In this document: positions 35,077 to 44,075 of the stretch, one piece after another
Layout: every line of letters begins with the position of its first letter
Position numbering within the stretch: the stretch's first letter is position 1
DNA from: JAJDXW01 sp965223775
GTDB lineage: Bacteria > Pseudomonadota > Gammaproteobacteria > HK1
Assembly (NCBI GenBank): GCA_965223775.1
Contig: OZ245021.1
Span: 3,968,001 to 4,032,000 of the forward strand
Length of the DNA: 64,000 nucleotides
Reading direction: 5' to 3'
Translations under genes and position numbers: made by a program
The notes under the pieces: model-generated
Told to the model about the DNA's origin: nothing
Seen by the model: the letters and a program-made list of their open reading frames with translations, nothing else
The model's database searches: none

Positions 35077-35829
35077 ATGCTACAAACCTTGCACGTGGGC
35101 GATCAGGGCATTCGGAAATTGGCGGGCGACTCGACCCATGTGCTGATTGTCGAGGACGACGAAGTTGCCCGGACGAAGCTCGTGGGCTATCTGGAAACGG
35201 CCGGCCACAGGGTAAGCGAGGCAATCGATGGCCGGGGGCTGCGCCAGGTCATGCTCAGCGATCCGGTGGACCTCGTGCTCCTCGACATCAATCTGCCGGG
35301 TGAGGACGGTCTGGACCTTACCCGGTTCATTCGTGCGCAATCCGATGTGGGCATCATCCTCGTGACCGGACGTACCGACGATGTCGACCGTATCGTGGGG
35401 CTCGAGATCGGGGCGGACGACTACATCACCAAGCCGTTCAATCCGCGCGAGCTCCTGGCCCGGGTCAAGACACTGCTGCGCCGTACGACGGCCCGCGCCC
35501 CCGCGGCGTCCGAGTCGAAGACGTTTGCAGGTTGGCGCTTCGACCCCCGTTCGCGCCGGCTGGTGTCCTCCAAGGGCGACAAGGTTGCACTCACCCGGGC
35601 GGAGTTCGAGCTCCTGAATGCGTTGATCGCACACCCGGGAACCGTCTTGACCCGGGAGCGGCTACTGGGATGCATCACCCACCGATCCTGGGATCCGGGT
35701 GACCGCACGGTGGACGTGCTCGTTCGAAGACTGCGCCAGAAGCTGGAGGTCGACCCGCAATCACCGGAGCTCATCATCACCGTGCACGGTGAAGGTTACA
35801 TGTTCGCCGCCGAGGTCTCCGTGCGCTGA
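35077..35829 (+). CDS. torR: OmpR-family response regulator TorR
   Basis: A 250-aa response regulator: receiver domain (about 20-135) with VLIVEDDEVAR, the phospho-Asp in LVLLDINLPGEDG, and the conserved Thr/Lys (LVTGRTDD, YITKPFNP); C-terminal winged helix (about 150-245; VALTRAEFELLNALI, RTVDVLVRRLRQKLE, ITVHGEGYMF). It diverges from the TMAO importer operon and converges on torS, with the last 34 nt overlapping. Together with TorS and TorT it should answer to periplasmic TMAO and most simply controls the adjacent importer, since no torCAD reductase is present here. Confidence 0.88.
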   Translation: MLQTLHVGDQGIRKLAGDSTHVLIVEDDEVARTKLVGYLETAGHRVSEAIDGRGLRQVMLSDPVDLVLLDINLPGEDGLDLTRFIRAQSDVGIILVTGRTDDVDRIVGLEIGADDYITKPFNPRELLARVKTLLRRTTARAPAASESKTFAGWRFDPRSRRLVSSKGDKVALTRAEFELLNALIAHPGTVLTRERLLGCITHRSWDPGDRTVDVLVRRLRQKLEVDPQSPELIITVHGEGYMFAAEVSVR

Positions 35830-38774
35830 ATCCGTTGCGGTCCGTCGAGCTTCGTCCAATAGGCACGCAATGCCGCCATGGAGCTCTCGAACAACGCGAC
35901 AAACGTGTCCAGATCCCGCGCGATCTCGGAGCCGGCCTCCTTCTTGGCGCAGCTCTCGAGCCGGTGGGCACGGTTCTCGAGGGCGCTCAGTCCGAGACTG
36001 GCCGCGCTGCCCTTCAGGTTGTGGGCGATATAGGCGACCGCGGACCAATCCTCGTCCACCACCGCATGGGTGAGCTGCTCGACCTTGCGGGTGGCGCTGT
36101 CGAAGAACACGTCCACCATGCGGCCGGTCTTGTCCGGACCGAGAATCATGTAGTCGTCATCGAGAACCCCGGGGTTGAGCACGACGTGGCGGCCATCTTC
36201 CAGCGCATGCTCCACCGGCACGACCACCCCGCGTCTGCGGCGCAGCACGACTTGCGCGAGCGCCTCGGCCAGACGTTCCGGGGACACCGGCTTGCCGACG
36301 AAGGCGTCCATCCCGGCATCGAGGACGTGGGCGATCTCGTTCTGGAACACATGAGCCGACATGGCGATGATCGGCAGCTCGCCGTGGGCGGACCCATCGA
36401 GATTGCGAATGCGCCTGGTTGCTTCCACCCCGTCGATGCCCGGCAGGGAAATGTCCATGAGCACGACATCGACCGGCTGTTTCCGGATCGTCTCGACCGC
36501 CGCTTCGCCGGTGGTGACGACGTTCACCTCGTGGCCCATGTGATCGAGGAACCCTTCCACCACGATCGCGTTGATCTCGTTGTCCTCGACGACCAGCACG
36601 GACAGAACGCCCAGTTCGGGATGACTGAACGGGAGCTCGAACCGGGCGGTGGCGATGGCGCCCCCGTCTCCTTCGTCCATCCTTGCGTCGAAGAAGAACC
36701 GGCTGCCCCGACCGGGCTCGCTCGAGACCGAAAGGGCGCCGCCCAGCGCCCCGACCAGCCGGCGCGAGATCGCGAGCCCGAGGCCGGTACCGCCGTGTCG
36801 GCGGGAACTGCGCGGATCGACCTGATAGAAGGGCTCGAACAGGCGTTGCTGCTCCGCGCGGGGAATCCCGGGGCCGGTGTCCTCGATCTCGAAGAGCAGC
36901 GTCACCTCGCCATCGGAGATCTCGCCCGCCTTCTCGATCGTCAGCGCAACCCGCCCCTGCTCGGTGAACTTGAGCCCGTTGCCGATCAGATTGAGCAGTA
37001 TCTGGCTGAGCTTTCCGGCATCGCCCCTGACGAACTCGGGCACGTCGCCGGCAATCCGGGTCTCGAGCCTGAGCCCCTTCTCGGTCGCGCGGAACCGCAT
37101 CAGCGCCTGGATGTCCTCGACGAGCTGCCGCAGATCGAAATCCCGTGGCTCCAGGAGGATCTCCCCCGTCTCGATCTTCGAATAGTCCAGGATGTCGTTG
37201 AGGATGCCGAGCAGCGTCTGGCTCGATGACTGGATGACCGCGAGTCGTGCCCGCTGGTCGTCCGACAAGGCGCTGTCGCCGACGATGCGCAGCATGCCGA
37301 GGATGCCGTTCATGGGGGTGCGTATCTCGTGGCTCATGGCCGCGAGGAACTCGCTCTTCGCCTGATTGGCCTTCTCGGCCCGCTCTCTCGCCCTGTCGTG
37401 GTTGTCCACCTCGACTTGCAACCGGGCATTGGCATCGGACAACTGCGTCGTGCGTTCCGCTACCAGCACCTCGAGCTCGCTCTTGTGCCGCCGGAGCTCC
37501 GCTTCCGTTCGTTCGCGCTCCCTTTCGAGCTCGCGCTTGACGACCCCCTGCTCCCGGAACACCTTCACCGTGTCCGCCATCTCGGACAGCTCGTCGTTGC
37601 CGCTGGTCCGCACCTCCACGTCGAGGTCGCCCCGTGCGAGCTTCTGCATGACGAGCGCCAGGGCCTCGAGCCGTGCGATGACGTTGCGCTGCACGTACAA
37701 CCAGAGAATCAGCCCCGCCACCGCGAGCACCACCACGGTCTGCAGGAGCAGGGTGACGAGCCCTGCGTTCACCGCCTCGGCCGCTCCCGCCGCGGCGTTC
37801 TCGGCGAGCAGCTGCGACTCCTCGACCAGCTCCACGATGAAGTCGCCGAGCGATTCGGAGAGCGCGCGGTTCGCGCCGGTGAGAGTCTCGATTCCGGTAT
37901 CGAGCTCCAGCACCTGCCGCCGCAGGCCGAACACGTTGTCCGGGCCGGCGGCGTTGGTGCGCAGCAATGTCAGCAGCAGCTCCCGAGCCTGCCGCAGGCG
38001 AACCGGATCGGAAATGCCGCGCACCCTTCGGGCGAGTATTCGAAGGTTCCGGCCGAGCGCGCCTTCGATCCACGCAACCTCGTCACCGGTTCCGGCCCGC
38101 GAGAGCTGATTGAGCAGCAGACCGACCTGAGACGCGCGCAGGCGCAGCTCGAACATGCGTTCCATCAGGAACACGTCCTCTTCGTACAATCGGTCGAGCG
38201 CTTCCAGGCTTTCCTCGATGCGGTCCTGGGACTCCACCAGCTCATAGAGATTGGAAATCACCGCGGTTGTGCCGGCGGCCGCGTTGGACACCAGGGTTTC
38301 TGACAGGTCGGACAACCCCTGGGCTGCTTCGAGCGATTGCGCGATGGTCCGGGTCAGACGCCCGGTGGCGTCGATCCGGGCCGCCACCAGCGCGTTCTGC
38401 GCGCTCAGGTTCTCGCGCAGGCGCTCGGCGGTGGCCCGCAACGTCTCGAGCTCGGTGTCGGAGTAGCCGTACTCGACATTGCGGTCGAGGGCCCGCCGGA
38501 GACGCTCGGCGAGCTCGAACAGGGCGGCGGCCTCGGTCTCGCGTTCCGTCTCGGTCGTCGCATTGGTGAGGCGCGGGCTGCGTGCGACAATGCGTCCGGC
38601 AATCTCTGCGGCCAGGCGGGCGTCGGACACCGCCGGCATGGCCCGCTCGACGATCGTCGTCTGAGCGGATTCCACGTCGTTGAGAATCCACCATCCGACA
38701 CCGCCTGAAGCCAGCGACAACGCGGCGATCCCGGCGAAGGCGAGAAACAGTCTTGTGGCGATGCCAAACTTCAT
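35796..38774 (-). CDS. torS: Hybrid sensor kinase TorS
   Basis: A 992-aa tripartite kinase. TM1 (about 8-28), an about 310-residue periplasmic helical sensor, TM2 (about 348-370), HAMP and coiled coil, HisKA with the phospho-His in AMSHEIRTPMNGILGM, HATPase (NLIGNGLKFTEQG, HGGTGLGLAISRRL), receiver (VLVVEDNEINA, Asp in VLMDISLPG) and a C-terminal Hpt domain with YIAHNLKGSAASLG. This is the E. coli TorS plan. ATG 38774 (MKFGIATRLFLAFAG) is preferred over one nine codons upstream. It converges with torR (34-nt antisense overlap) and diverges from torT across 58 nt. Confidence 0.88.
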   Translation of the reverse strand: MKFGIATRLFLAFAGIAALSLASGGVGWWILNDVESAQTTIVERAMPAVSDARLAAEIAGRIVARSPRLTNATTETERETEAAALFELAERLRRALDRNVEYGYSDTELETLRATAERLRENLSAQNALVAARIDATGRLTRTIAQSLEAAQGLSDLSETLVSNAAAGTTAVISNLYELVESQDRIEESLEALDRLYEEDVFLMERMFELRLRASQVGLLLNQLSRAGTGDEVAWIEGALGRNLRILARRVRGISDPVRLRQARELLLTLLRTNAAGPDNVFGLRRQVLELDTGIETLTGANRALSESLGDFIVELVEESQLLAENAAAGAAEAVNAGLVTLLLQTVVVLAVAGLILWLYVQRNVIARLEALALVMQKLARGDLDVEVRTSGNDELSEMADTVKVFREQGVVKRELERERERTEAELRRHKSELEVLVAERTTQLSDANARLQVEVDNHDRARERAEKANQAKSEFLAAMSHEIRTPMNGILGMLRIVGDSALSDDQRARLAVIQSSSQTLLGILNDILDYSKIETGEILLEPRDFDLRQLVEDIQALMRFRATEKGLRLETRIAGDVPEFVRGDAGKLSQILLNLIGNGLKFTEQGRVALTIEKAGEISDGEVTLLFEIEDTGPGIPRAEQQRLFEPFYQVDPRSSRRHGGTGLGLAISRRLVGALGGALSVSSEPGRGSRFFFDARMDEGDGGAIATARFELPFSHPELGVLSVLVVEDNEINAIVVEGFLDHMGHEVNVVTTGEAAVETIRKQPVDVVLMDISLPGIDGVEATRRIRNLDGSAHGELPIIAMSAHVFQNEIAHVLDAGMDAFVGKPVSPERLAEALAQVVLRRRRGVVVPVEHALEDGRHVVLNPGVLDDDYMILGPDKTGRMVDVFFDSATRKVEQLTHAVVDEDWSAVAYIAHNLKGSAASLGLSALENRAHRLESCAKKEAGSEIARDLDTFVALFESSMAALRAYWTKLDGPQRIQRTETSAANM

Positions 38775-38832
38775 CGAGGCGACACCGGTGCTCGACGGCA
38801 AGTCTATCCCTTGTCGTGCTTGCGTTGGGAGG

Positions 38833-39900
38833 GTGGCACGAGCGCTCGGGATATGGAAGACGGTCGCACTTGCCTGGATGATCCCGGCATTCGGCGCCGG
38901 CGCGCAGGAGCCGGTCTGGGAGCTCGAGACCTGGGAGGTGCCGTTCGACTACTCGAGTCCGTCCCGTCCGGTGAGCTACGAGCCTCTCGAAAGGGCGACG
39001 AAGAAGTGGCAGATCTGCGCCTCCTATCCCCACCTCAAGGACTCGTACTGGCTCAGTGTCAACTACGGCATGGTGCTCGAGGCCGAACGACTCGGGGTCG
39101 CGCTGCAGGTGGTGGAAGCCGGCGGGTATCCCAACCTCGCCCGCCAGACCGCGCAGATACGCGACTGCACCGCCGGGGAGACCGACATTCTCGTGGTCGG
39201 TACCGTGAGCTTCGAGGGTCTGACCCCGACGGTGCTCGAGATCGCCGAGCGCATGCCGGTGACCGCGGTCGTGAACGACATCGCAGACCCCGGCATCAGC
39301 GCCAAGGCCGGTGTGTCCTGGACCATCATGGGAAGCAGCATCGGGGAATACCTGGCGCGCCGGCACCCCGAGGGATCGGCGCCGGTCAAGGTCGCCTGGT
39401 TTCCCGGCCCCGAAGGGTCGGGCTGGGTGCCGTTCGTCGAAGCGGGCTTTCGAGGAGCCGTGCAGGGAAGCTCGGCCGAGATCGTCATCACCAAGTACGG
39501 GGACACCGGTAGAGAGATTCAGCTCATACTGGTCGAAGAGGCGCTCGAGGAAAGACCCGACATGGACTATATCGTCGGCAGCGCGGTGACCGCCGAAATG
39601 GCGGTGAGCGCGCTTCGCGCGCGCGGATTGCTGGGTCGGATCCGAATCCTTGCCGACTACTTCACCCATGCGATCTACCGCGGCATCAAGCGCCGCCGTA
39701 TTCAGGCCGCCCCGACGGACTTCCCGGTCATTCAGGGCCGTCTGGGTATCGAGCAGGCGGTGCGGCTGCTCGAAGGCAGGCTCGACCTCATTCACCTGGG
39801 ACCGGCGATAAGGCTCGTGGACCTCGACAACGTGGACGAGCTCGGCACCGGGACATCCCTCGCACCGGCCTGGTTTTCCCCGAAGTTCATCGTCGAATAG
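38833..39900 (+). CDS. torT: Periplasmic TMAO sensor protein TorT
   Basis: A 355-aa type-I periplasmic binding protein resembling TorT (E. coli protein 342 aa), which binds TMAO and signals through TorS. The body shows WQICASYPHLKDSYWLSVNYGM, ARQTAQIRDCTAGETDILVVG, VAWFPGPEGSGWVPFVE and DYIVGSAVTAEMAV. The GTG at 38833 gives a signal peptide (MARALGIWKTVALAWMIPAF, then GAGA-Q); upstream in-frame ATGs would place polar residues before it and run into the torS start. It ends 11 nt before the dacB stop (convergent). Confidence 0.85.
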   Translation: MARALGIWKTVALAWMIPAFGAGAQEPVWELETWEVPFDYSSPSRPVSYEPLERATKKWQICASYPHLKDSYWLSVNYGMVLEAERLGVALQVVEAGGYPNLARQTAQIRDCTAGETDILVVGTVSFEGLTPTVLEIAERMPVTAVVNDIADPGISAKAGVSWTIMGSSIGEYLARRHPEGSAPVKVAWFPGPEGSGWVPFVEAGFRGAVQGSSAEIVITKYGDTGREIQLILVEEALEERPDMDYIVGSAVTAEMAVSALRARGLLGRIRILADYFTHAIYRGIKRRRIQAAPTDFPVIQGRLGIEQAVRLLEGRLDLIHLGPAIRLVDLDNVDELGTGTSLAPAWFSPKFIVE

Positions 39901-39911
39901 CGTTCCTGCGG

Positions 39912-41483
39912 TCAGTCCCGATCGAGGAGCCAGCGAAGAAGCGCGTCCTGGACGGCCGTGCCGCCCTCCATGCGGTGGATCCCGGGGTGCTCGTGCAGCG
40001 CCACCACCGCGAGGGTCCGCCCGCGCGCGGTCCGCACGTAGCCGGCCATCGCCCGCACGCCGTCGAGCATTCCGGTCTTGATCCGGGCCCGGGCCGCGTG
40101 CGGATGCGGTTCGAGGCGCGCGCGCATGGTGCCGTCGAGGGAGGCGAGCGGGAGCGAGCCCGCGAACTCCGGGCGGAACCGGCTTCGCTCCCCCGCGAGG
40201 AGGATCTGCCCCAGCCCGCGGGCGGTGATCCGGGTCTCGCGGGAGAGCCCCGCTCCGTTCACGAGCCGGAGGTGCGGGTCCTCGATCCCCTGCCGCTCGA
40301 GCCAGGCGGCGACCGCGCGCCGCCCCTTGTCCGTCGTCCCGGGAGGTCCGAAGCGTTCCGCCCCCAGGGTCAGGAGCAGGTTGCGGGACATCACGTTATT
40401 GCTGAACTTGTTGATCCCGCGGACGACTAGGGCGAGCGGAGGCGAACGGTGGCGATGCCAGGGGACCGCCCCTTCGGGAACCGGGGCGACCGCGAGTCCG
40501 CCCTCGATCCGCCCGCCCATCTGTGCCCAGAGCGCCCGCACGACCCCGTCCGCGAAACGGACCGGGGGCAGCACGGAGCGCGGGAACGCCGCGCGCGGAC
40601 AGCCGCGCGGGAAGCGCCCCGCCACGGTGAGCGCGGGCAGGGGGGCGTCGAGCGGCGACCGGACCGCGAGGGGGCGGGAGACCTGGAGGCGCAGATCGCG
40701 GCGCGCGCAGCCGCCCGCCGACACCGTGAGGCGGCTCCGCACCCGGAGGCCCGCGACGGGCGGCTCGGTCCGCGCCCGCACCTTGCCCTCCCGCGCCTCG
40801 ACGACCACGTCGAGCGCGTTGAAGTTGACGAGGAGGGCATCGGGCGGCGCGTTGTACGCCCGGTACGGCTTTGCGTCGAACGCGCCGGGCGGAGGCTCGC
40901 CCTCGACCGAGAAACGGCTGTTGTCGATGACGAGCCGCCCCGCGACCTCTTCGAGGCCGCGCGCCCGCACCGCCGCGAGGAGCCGCCAGAGCTGCTCCAC
41001 GACGAGGTACGGGTCCCCGCTCCCGACCAGCACAAGGTCGCCGTCGAGGCGCCCGTCCCGGACCGGCCCGGACACGTACACGCCGGTCTCCCACTCGTAG
41101 GCCGGCCCCAGCTCCTCGAGCGCGGCGATCGTGGTGAGAAGCTTGATCGTCGACGCGGGGTTCCGGGCGACATCCGCCCCGTGATTGACAAGCGGTTCCT
41201 TCGCCGCGACGTCCTGCACCCAGACGCCGAGCGACTCCGCGGGAAGGCGATGGCGTTGCAGCGCCTCCTCCACCGGCCCCGGCAACCCGCCCGCCGTGGC
41301 TCTCCCCGGCATGGAAAGCATGGCGACGAATACGGCGGTGGCGACCGCACCCGCCGCAGACCGAAAGACGCCCCCGACCGCTATCGGCCGCTCCGGCGAG
41401 CCAGGAAGTCCGCCGGCTTCAATATCGGAATGTCGCGAAACGAGGACACCTCCAGGAGATCCCGATCTCCCGTCATCAGACAA
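39912..41483 (-). CDS. dacB: PBP4-type D-alanyl-D-alanine carboxypeptidase/endopeptidase
   Basis: A 523-aa S13 peptidase of the periplasm, trimming peptidoglycan. Catalytic motifs: SxxK in NPASTIKLLTT, SxN in KFSNNVMSRNLL and KTG in RIKTGMLDGVRAMAGYV. A hydrophobic export signal (AAGAVATAVFVAML, about residues 44-58) lies upstream of the first ATG (41321), so a start further upstream is needed; the only in-frame candidate found is TTG at 41483. That start overlaps the PIN-toxin gene by 103 nt in another frame, an odd arrangement. If ATG 41321 were used, the protein would lack a full signal. Confidence 0.82.
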   Translation of the reverse strand: MSDDGRSGSPGGVLVSRHSDIEAGGLPGSPERPIAVGGVFRSAAGAVATAVFVAMLSMPGRATAGGLPGPVEEALQRHRLPAESLGVWVQDVAAKEPLVNHGADVARNPASTIKLLTTIAALEELGPAYEWETGVYVSGPVRDGRLDGDLVLVGSGDPYLVVEQLWRLLAAVRARGLEEVAGRLVIDNSRFSVEGEPPPGAFDAKPYRAYNAPPDALLVNFNALDVVVEAREGKVRARTEPPVAGLRVRSRLTVSAGGCARRDLRLQVSRPLAVRSPLDAPLPALTVAGRFPRGCPRAAFPRSVLPPVRFADGVVRALWAQMGGRIEGGLAVAPVPEGAVPWHRHRSPPLALVVRGINKFSNNVMSRNLLLTLGAERFGPPGTTDKGRRAVAAWLERQGIEDPHLRLVNGAGLSRETRITARGLGQILLAGERSRFRPEFAGSLPLASLDGTMRARLEPHPHAARARIKTGMLDGVRAMAGYVRTARGRTLAVVALHEHPGIHRMEGGTAVQDALLRWLLDRD

Positions 41484-41803
41484 TCCGCTTCACCCATCAG
41501 CGCCGTCTCGAGCAGCTTGTCGTCGTCGGGGTCGCGACAACCCAGCTTGGCTCCCGAAATCGCCACCCATTCCGATACCGCCTCGAGCTGGGCGAGATAG
41601 ACCGCCCTGCGTTCGCGTCCGACGTATCTGTCGAACTTCGGGCGGTAAAGTCGGCTTCGAAGCTCTGCGAAGGTTTCGTGGGAAAACAGCAGGACGCCGT
41701 TTTCCAACCGCACTTCCTCCATCGCCGCCCGAGGCGACCCTTCCGGTCGAAGTGCCGCACTTATCAGAACATTCGTGTCAAAGACGACACGCTCAGCATT
41801 CAT
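41381..41803 (-). CDS. PIN-domain toxin (VapC-like)
   Basis: A 140-aa PIN nuclease of the COG1569 group ('putative toxin component'). Acidic active-site residues are visible in VVFDTNVLISAAL (first Asp), ETFAEL (Glu), CRDPDDDKLLETAL and CLMTGDRDLL. Its start overlaps the antitoxin gene by 11 nt, the standard toxin-antitoxin arrangement. Its 3' end overlaps the probable dacB start by about 100 nt, so the pair may have landed against dacB. Confidence 0.82.
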   Translation of the reverse strand: MNAERVVFDTNVLISAALRPEGSPRAAMEEVRLENGVLLFSHETFAELRSRLYRPKFDRYVGRERRAVYLAQLEAVSEWVAISGAKLGCRDPDDDKLLETALMGEADCLMTGDRDLLEVSSFRDIPILKPADFLARRSGR

Positions 41804-42053
41804 CGACCAGAAGCGCTTCGAGCCCGACCTCCGTCAAACCGTTCTCGGATGCCTCCCTGCTCAACGCGTCCATCGTTTCGACCAGACGCTCCCAAGCGGC
41901 GCCGCGAAGGCGTTCATAGTGCTGCATCGACATCATCACGCCGACCGGACGGCCCTTCTTGGTCACGCGCACCGGTGCGTTCTGGGCCGCGTCGAGCAGA
42001 CGACCGAAGCCATTCTTGGCAGCGCTCGCAGCGATCTCTCTCATGAAGTCCAT
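41793..42053 (-). CDS. Phd/YefM-family antitoxin
   Basis: About 86 aa: MREIAASAAKNGFGRLLDAA (Phd fold DNA-binding part), VRVTKKGRPVGVMMSMQHYE, then an acidic C-terminus expected to cover the PIN toxin. Several ATGs compete (42065, 42062, 42053, 42044). The palindrome at 42056-42070 covers the first two, so starts at 42053 or 42044 are favoured and 42053 is used here. Confidence 0.75.
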   Translation of the reverse strand: MDFMREIAASAAKNGFGRLLDAAQNAPVRVTKKGRPVGVMMSMQHYERLRGAAWERLVETMDALSREASENGLTEVGLEALLVDEC

Positions 42054-42055
42054 AA

Positions 42056-42070
42056 TAGCCATCATGGCTA
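42056..42070. promoter_or_regulatory. Palindrome TAGCCAT-C-ATGGCTA, probable antitoxin operator
   Basis: A perfect 7-bp inverted repeat around one central base, directly before the antitoxin start. Phd-type antitoxins repress their own operon by binding such palindromes. Confidence 0.55.
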
Positions 42071-42128
42071 CATGACACAACAAACCGCACAGACTCCCCT
42101 TGGGCGGCACGTCGAGGTACGAACCGGG

Positions 42129-43814
42129 TTAAACCGCCCCGTCCACCACCAGATCGATGAGGCGAGGGGCTCCGCTCGCGAACGCTTCGCGCACGGCCTC
42201 ACCCACCTCCTCGGGCTCGGCGACCCGGCGGCCCTCGACCCCGAAGCCCCGCGCCACCGACACGTAGTCGATGTCGGGGTCGGTGAGGTCGAGGTGGCGG
42301 TAGGAGCCGGCACGGTCCTCCACGCCGGCGACCGCGCGGAAGCGGTTCATGTTGTACTTGAGGATGCGGTAGACCCGGTTGTTGAGGATGACGAACACCA
42401 CCGGGACACGGTGGTGGGCGGCGGTCCACAGCGCCTGGATGGTGTAGAGCGCCGAGCCGTCGCCCGAGACGCAGAGCACGGGGCGCTCGGGCCGGGCGAG
42501 CTTGAGTCCGATCCCGGTCGGGAGCCCCTGCCCGATGCCGCCGCCCCGCGAACCGATCGCGTCGCCCGGGGCGCGGAAGTCGAAGCTGCGGCTCAAGTCG
42601 CGGTCCGCGGTGATCGCCTCGCGGGCCACCGCGACCCCCTCGGGGGCGGCCCGCGCGAGCTCGTGCATGGCGCGCGCGGCCGACATCGGCCGGTTGCCGG
42701 GCGGGGAGCGCTCCGCCCGGTCGCGCTGCGCCGCGGTCTCGCGCTCCTTGCGGGCGCGGATCCGCTCCATGCGCGCGGCCGCCCCCGCTCGATACGCATC
42801 GCCCGCCCCGTCTTCGAGGGCGGCGGCGAGGGCGGCAAGCGCGAGTTTCGGGTCGGCGAAGAGACCGCAGTCGAGACGATGGTTCCGGCCGAGGTTGCGG
42901 GCGGAGGGGTCAATCTGGATGACCGGGGCCCCCTCCGGGAACGGTGCGTCCTCGACGTACCACACCTCCTCGAAGAACTCGCCGCCGGCGAGCAGAACGA
43001 GATCCGCGTCGCCGGCGGCGGCGCGTACCTGGGCGTGGTCCCCGAAGCCGCGCGCACGCACGCACGGGTGTCCGGAGGGAAAGTTCACCTGCACCGGCAG
43101 GACGTCCCCGTACACGTCGGCCCCAATCCGCTCGGCAAGCCCGACCAGCTCCTCCGCCGCCCCGCTCTGCGCCACCCGGTCACCCGCGAAGATGACCGGG
43201 CGTTCGGCGCCGAGCACGAGGCGCGCGGCCTCCGCCACCCCGTCCGGGTCCGGCCCGGCCCGGCGCCAGATCCGCGACGGGGGAATCGCCCCTCGCGAGG
43301 TCCGCTCGTTCATCACGTTGAACGGCAGCGCGACGAACACCGGGCCGGTCGGGGGGTCCTGCGCAATCTTGAACGCCCGGTGGATGAGCTCCGGCAGCTC
43401 GACGACCCGCTCCGCCTGCACGCTCCACTTGGTGACCGGGGCGGCCATCGCGACGAGGTCGTGCCACAGCACGGGCTCGCGGAGCCGATAGCGGGTGTCC
43501 TGCTGGCCCGCGGTCACCACGAGCGGGGTACGCCCCTCCCAGGCGTTGTAGAGCGATCCCATACCGTTCCCGAGCCCGGGGCCGACGTGGAGGTTCGCGA
43601 CGCCGACCCGGCCCGTCGCCTGAGCCCACGCGTCCGCCATGGACACCGCGATCGCCTCCTGCAGGGCCAGGATGTACCGGATCGAGGGGTAGTCCTCGAG
43701 GGCGTCCATGAGCGGGAGCTCGGTCGTCCCCGGGTTGCCGAAGAGGTACTCGACCCCCTCGGCGACCAGGGTCTCCATCACGATCTCGCGCCCCGTCCAG
43801 GTCCGTGACGACAT
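42129..43814 (-). CDS. ThDP-dependent decarboxylase/carboligase (acetolactate synthase-like)
   Basis: A 561-aa thiamine-diphosphate enzyme. It has the N-terminal PYR domain with NPGTTELPLMDAL and catalytic Glu (ILALQEAIAVSMADA), a middle DHS-like domain (PVIFAGDRVAQSGAAEEL) and a PP domain with the ThDP/Mg motif CVSGDGSALYTIQALW...NN. Sequence flavour (NPGTTELP, VEGV.YLFG) is nearer to benzoylformate decarboxylase/acetolactate-synthase-like proteins of unknown substrate than to biosynthetic IlvB, and there is no small subunit. It stands alone between the toxin-antitoxin pair and polB. Confidence 0.8.
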   Translation of the reverse strand: MSSRTWTGREIVMETLVAEGVEYLFGNPGTTELPLMDALEDYPSIRYILALQEAIAVSMADAWAQATGRVGVANLHVGPGLGNGMGSLYNAWEGRTPLVVTAGQQDTRYRLREPVLWHDLVAMAAPVTKWSVQAERVVELPELIHRAFKIAQDPPTGPVFVALPFNVMNERTSRGAIPPSRIWRRAGPDPDGVAEAARLVLGAERPVIFAGDRVAQSGAAEELVGLAERIGADVYGDVLPVQVNFPSGHPCVRARGFGDHAQVRAAAGDADLVLLAGGEFFEEVWYVEDAPFPEGAPVIQIDPSARNLGRNHRLDCGLFADPKLALAALAAALEDGAGDAYRAGAAARMERIRARKERETAAQRDRAERSPPGNRPMSAARAMHELARAAPEGVAVAREAITADRDLSRSFDFRAPGDAIGSRGGGIGQGLPTGIGLKLARPERPVLCVSGDGSALYTIQALWTAAHHRVPVVFVILNNRVYRILKYNMNRFRAVAGVEDRAGSYRHLDLTDPDIDYVSVARGFGVEGRRVAEPEEVGEAVREAFASGAPRLIDLVVDGAV

Positions 43815-44075
43815 CGCCCGCCCCTCCTTCCCGTCCCTCGATTGCCGGTTTCCGGATTATAGTTTTACCCTGGACGGGGACGAAGGCCAGTAACCCGCCG
43901 GGGCGTTTGCGGGCGGATGGGCGGACGGACGGGGCCGGGCGCACCGGCCGGGTCCGTTCCGGGGCGCGCCTTCCCGGTGAACCCGCACGGGACGGCCTCC
44001 CGCGGACGGGCCCGGGAAAGCCGCGGGCGCGAGGCGGCGATCCGGGCCGAAGCGAGGCCGTGGAACCGGAGGCCC

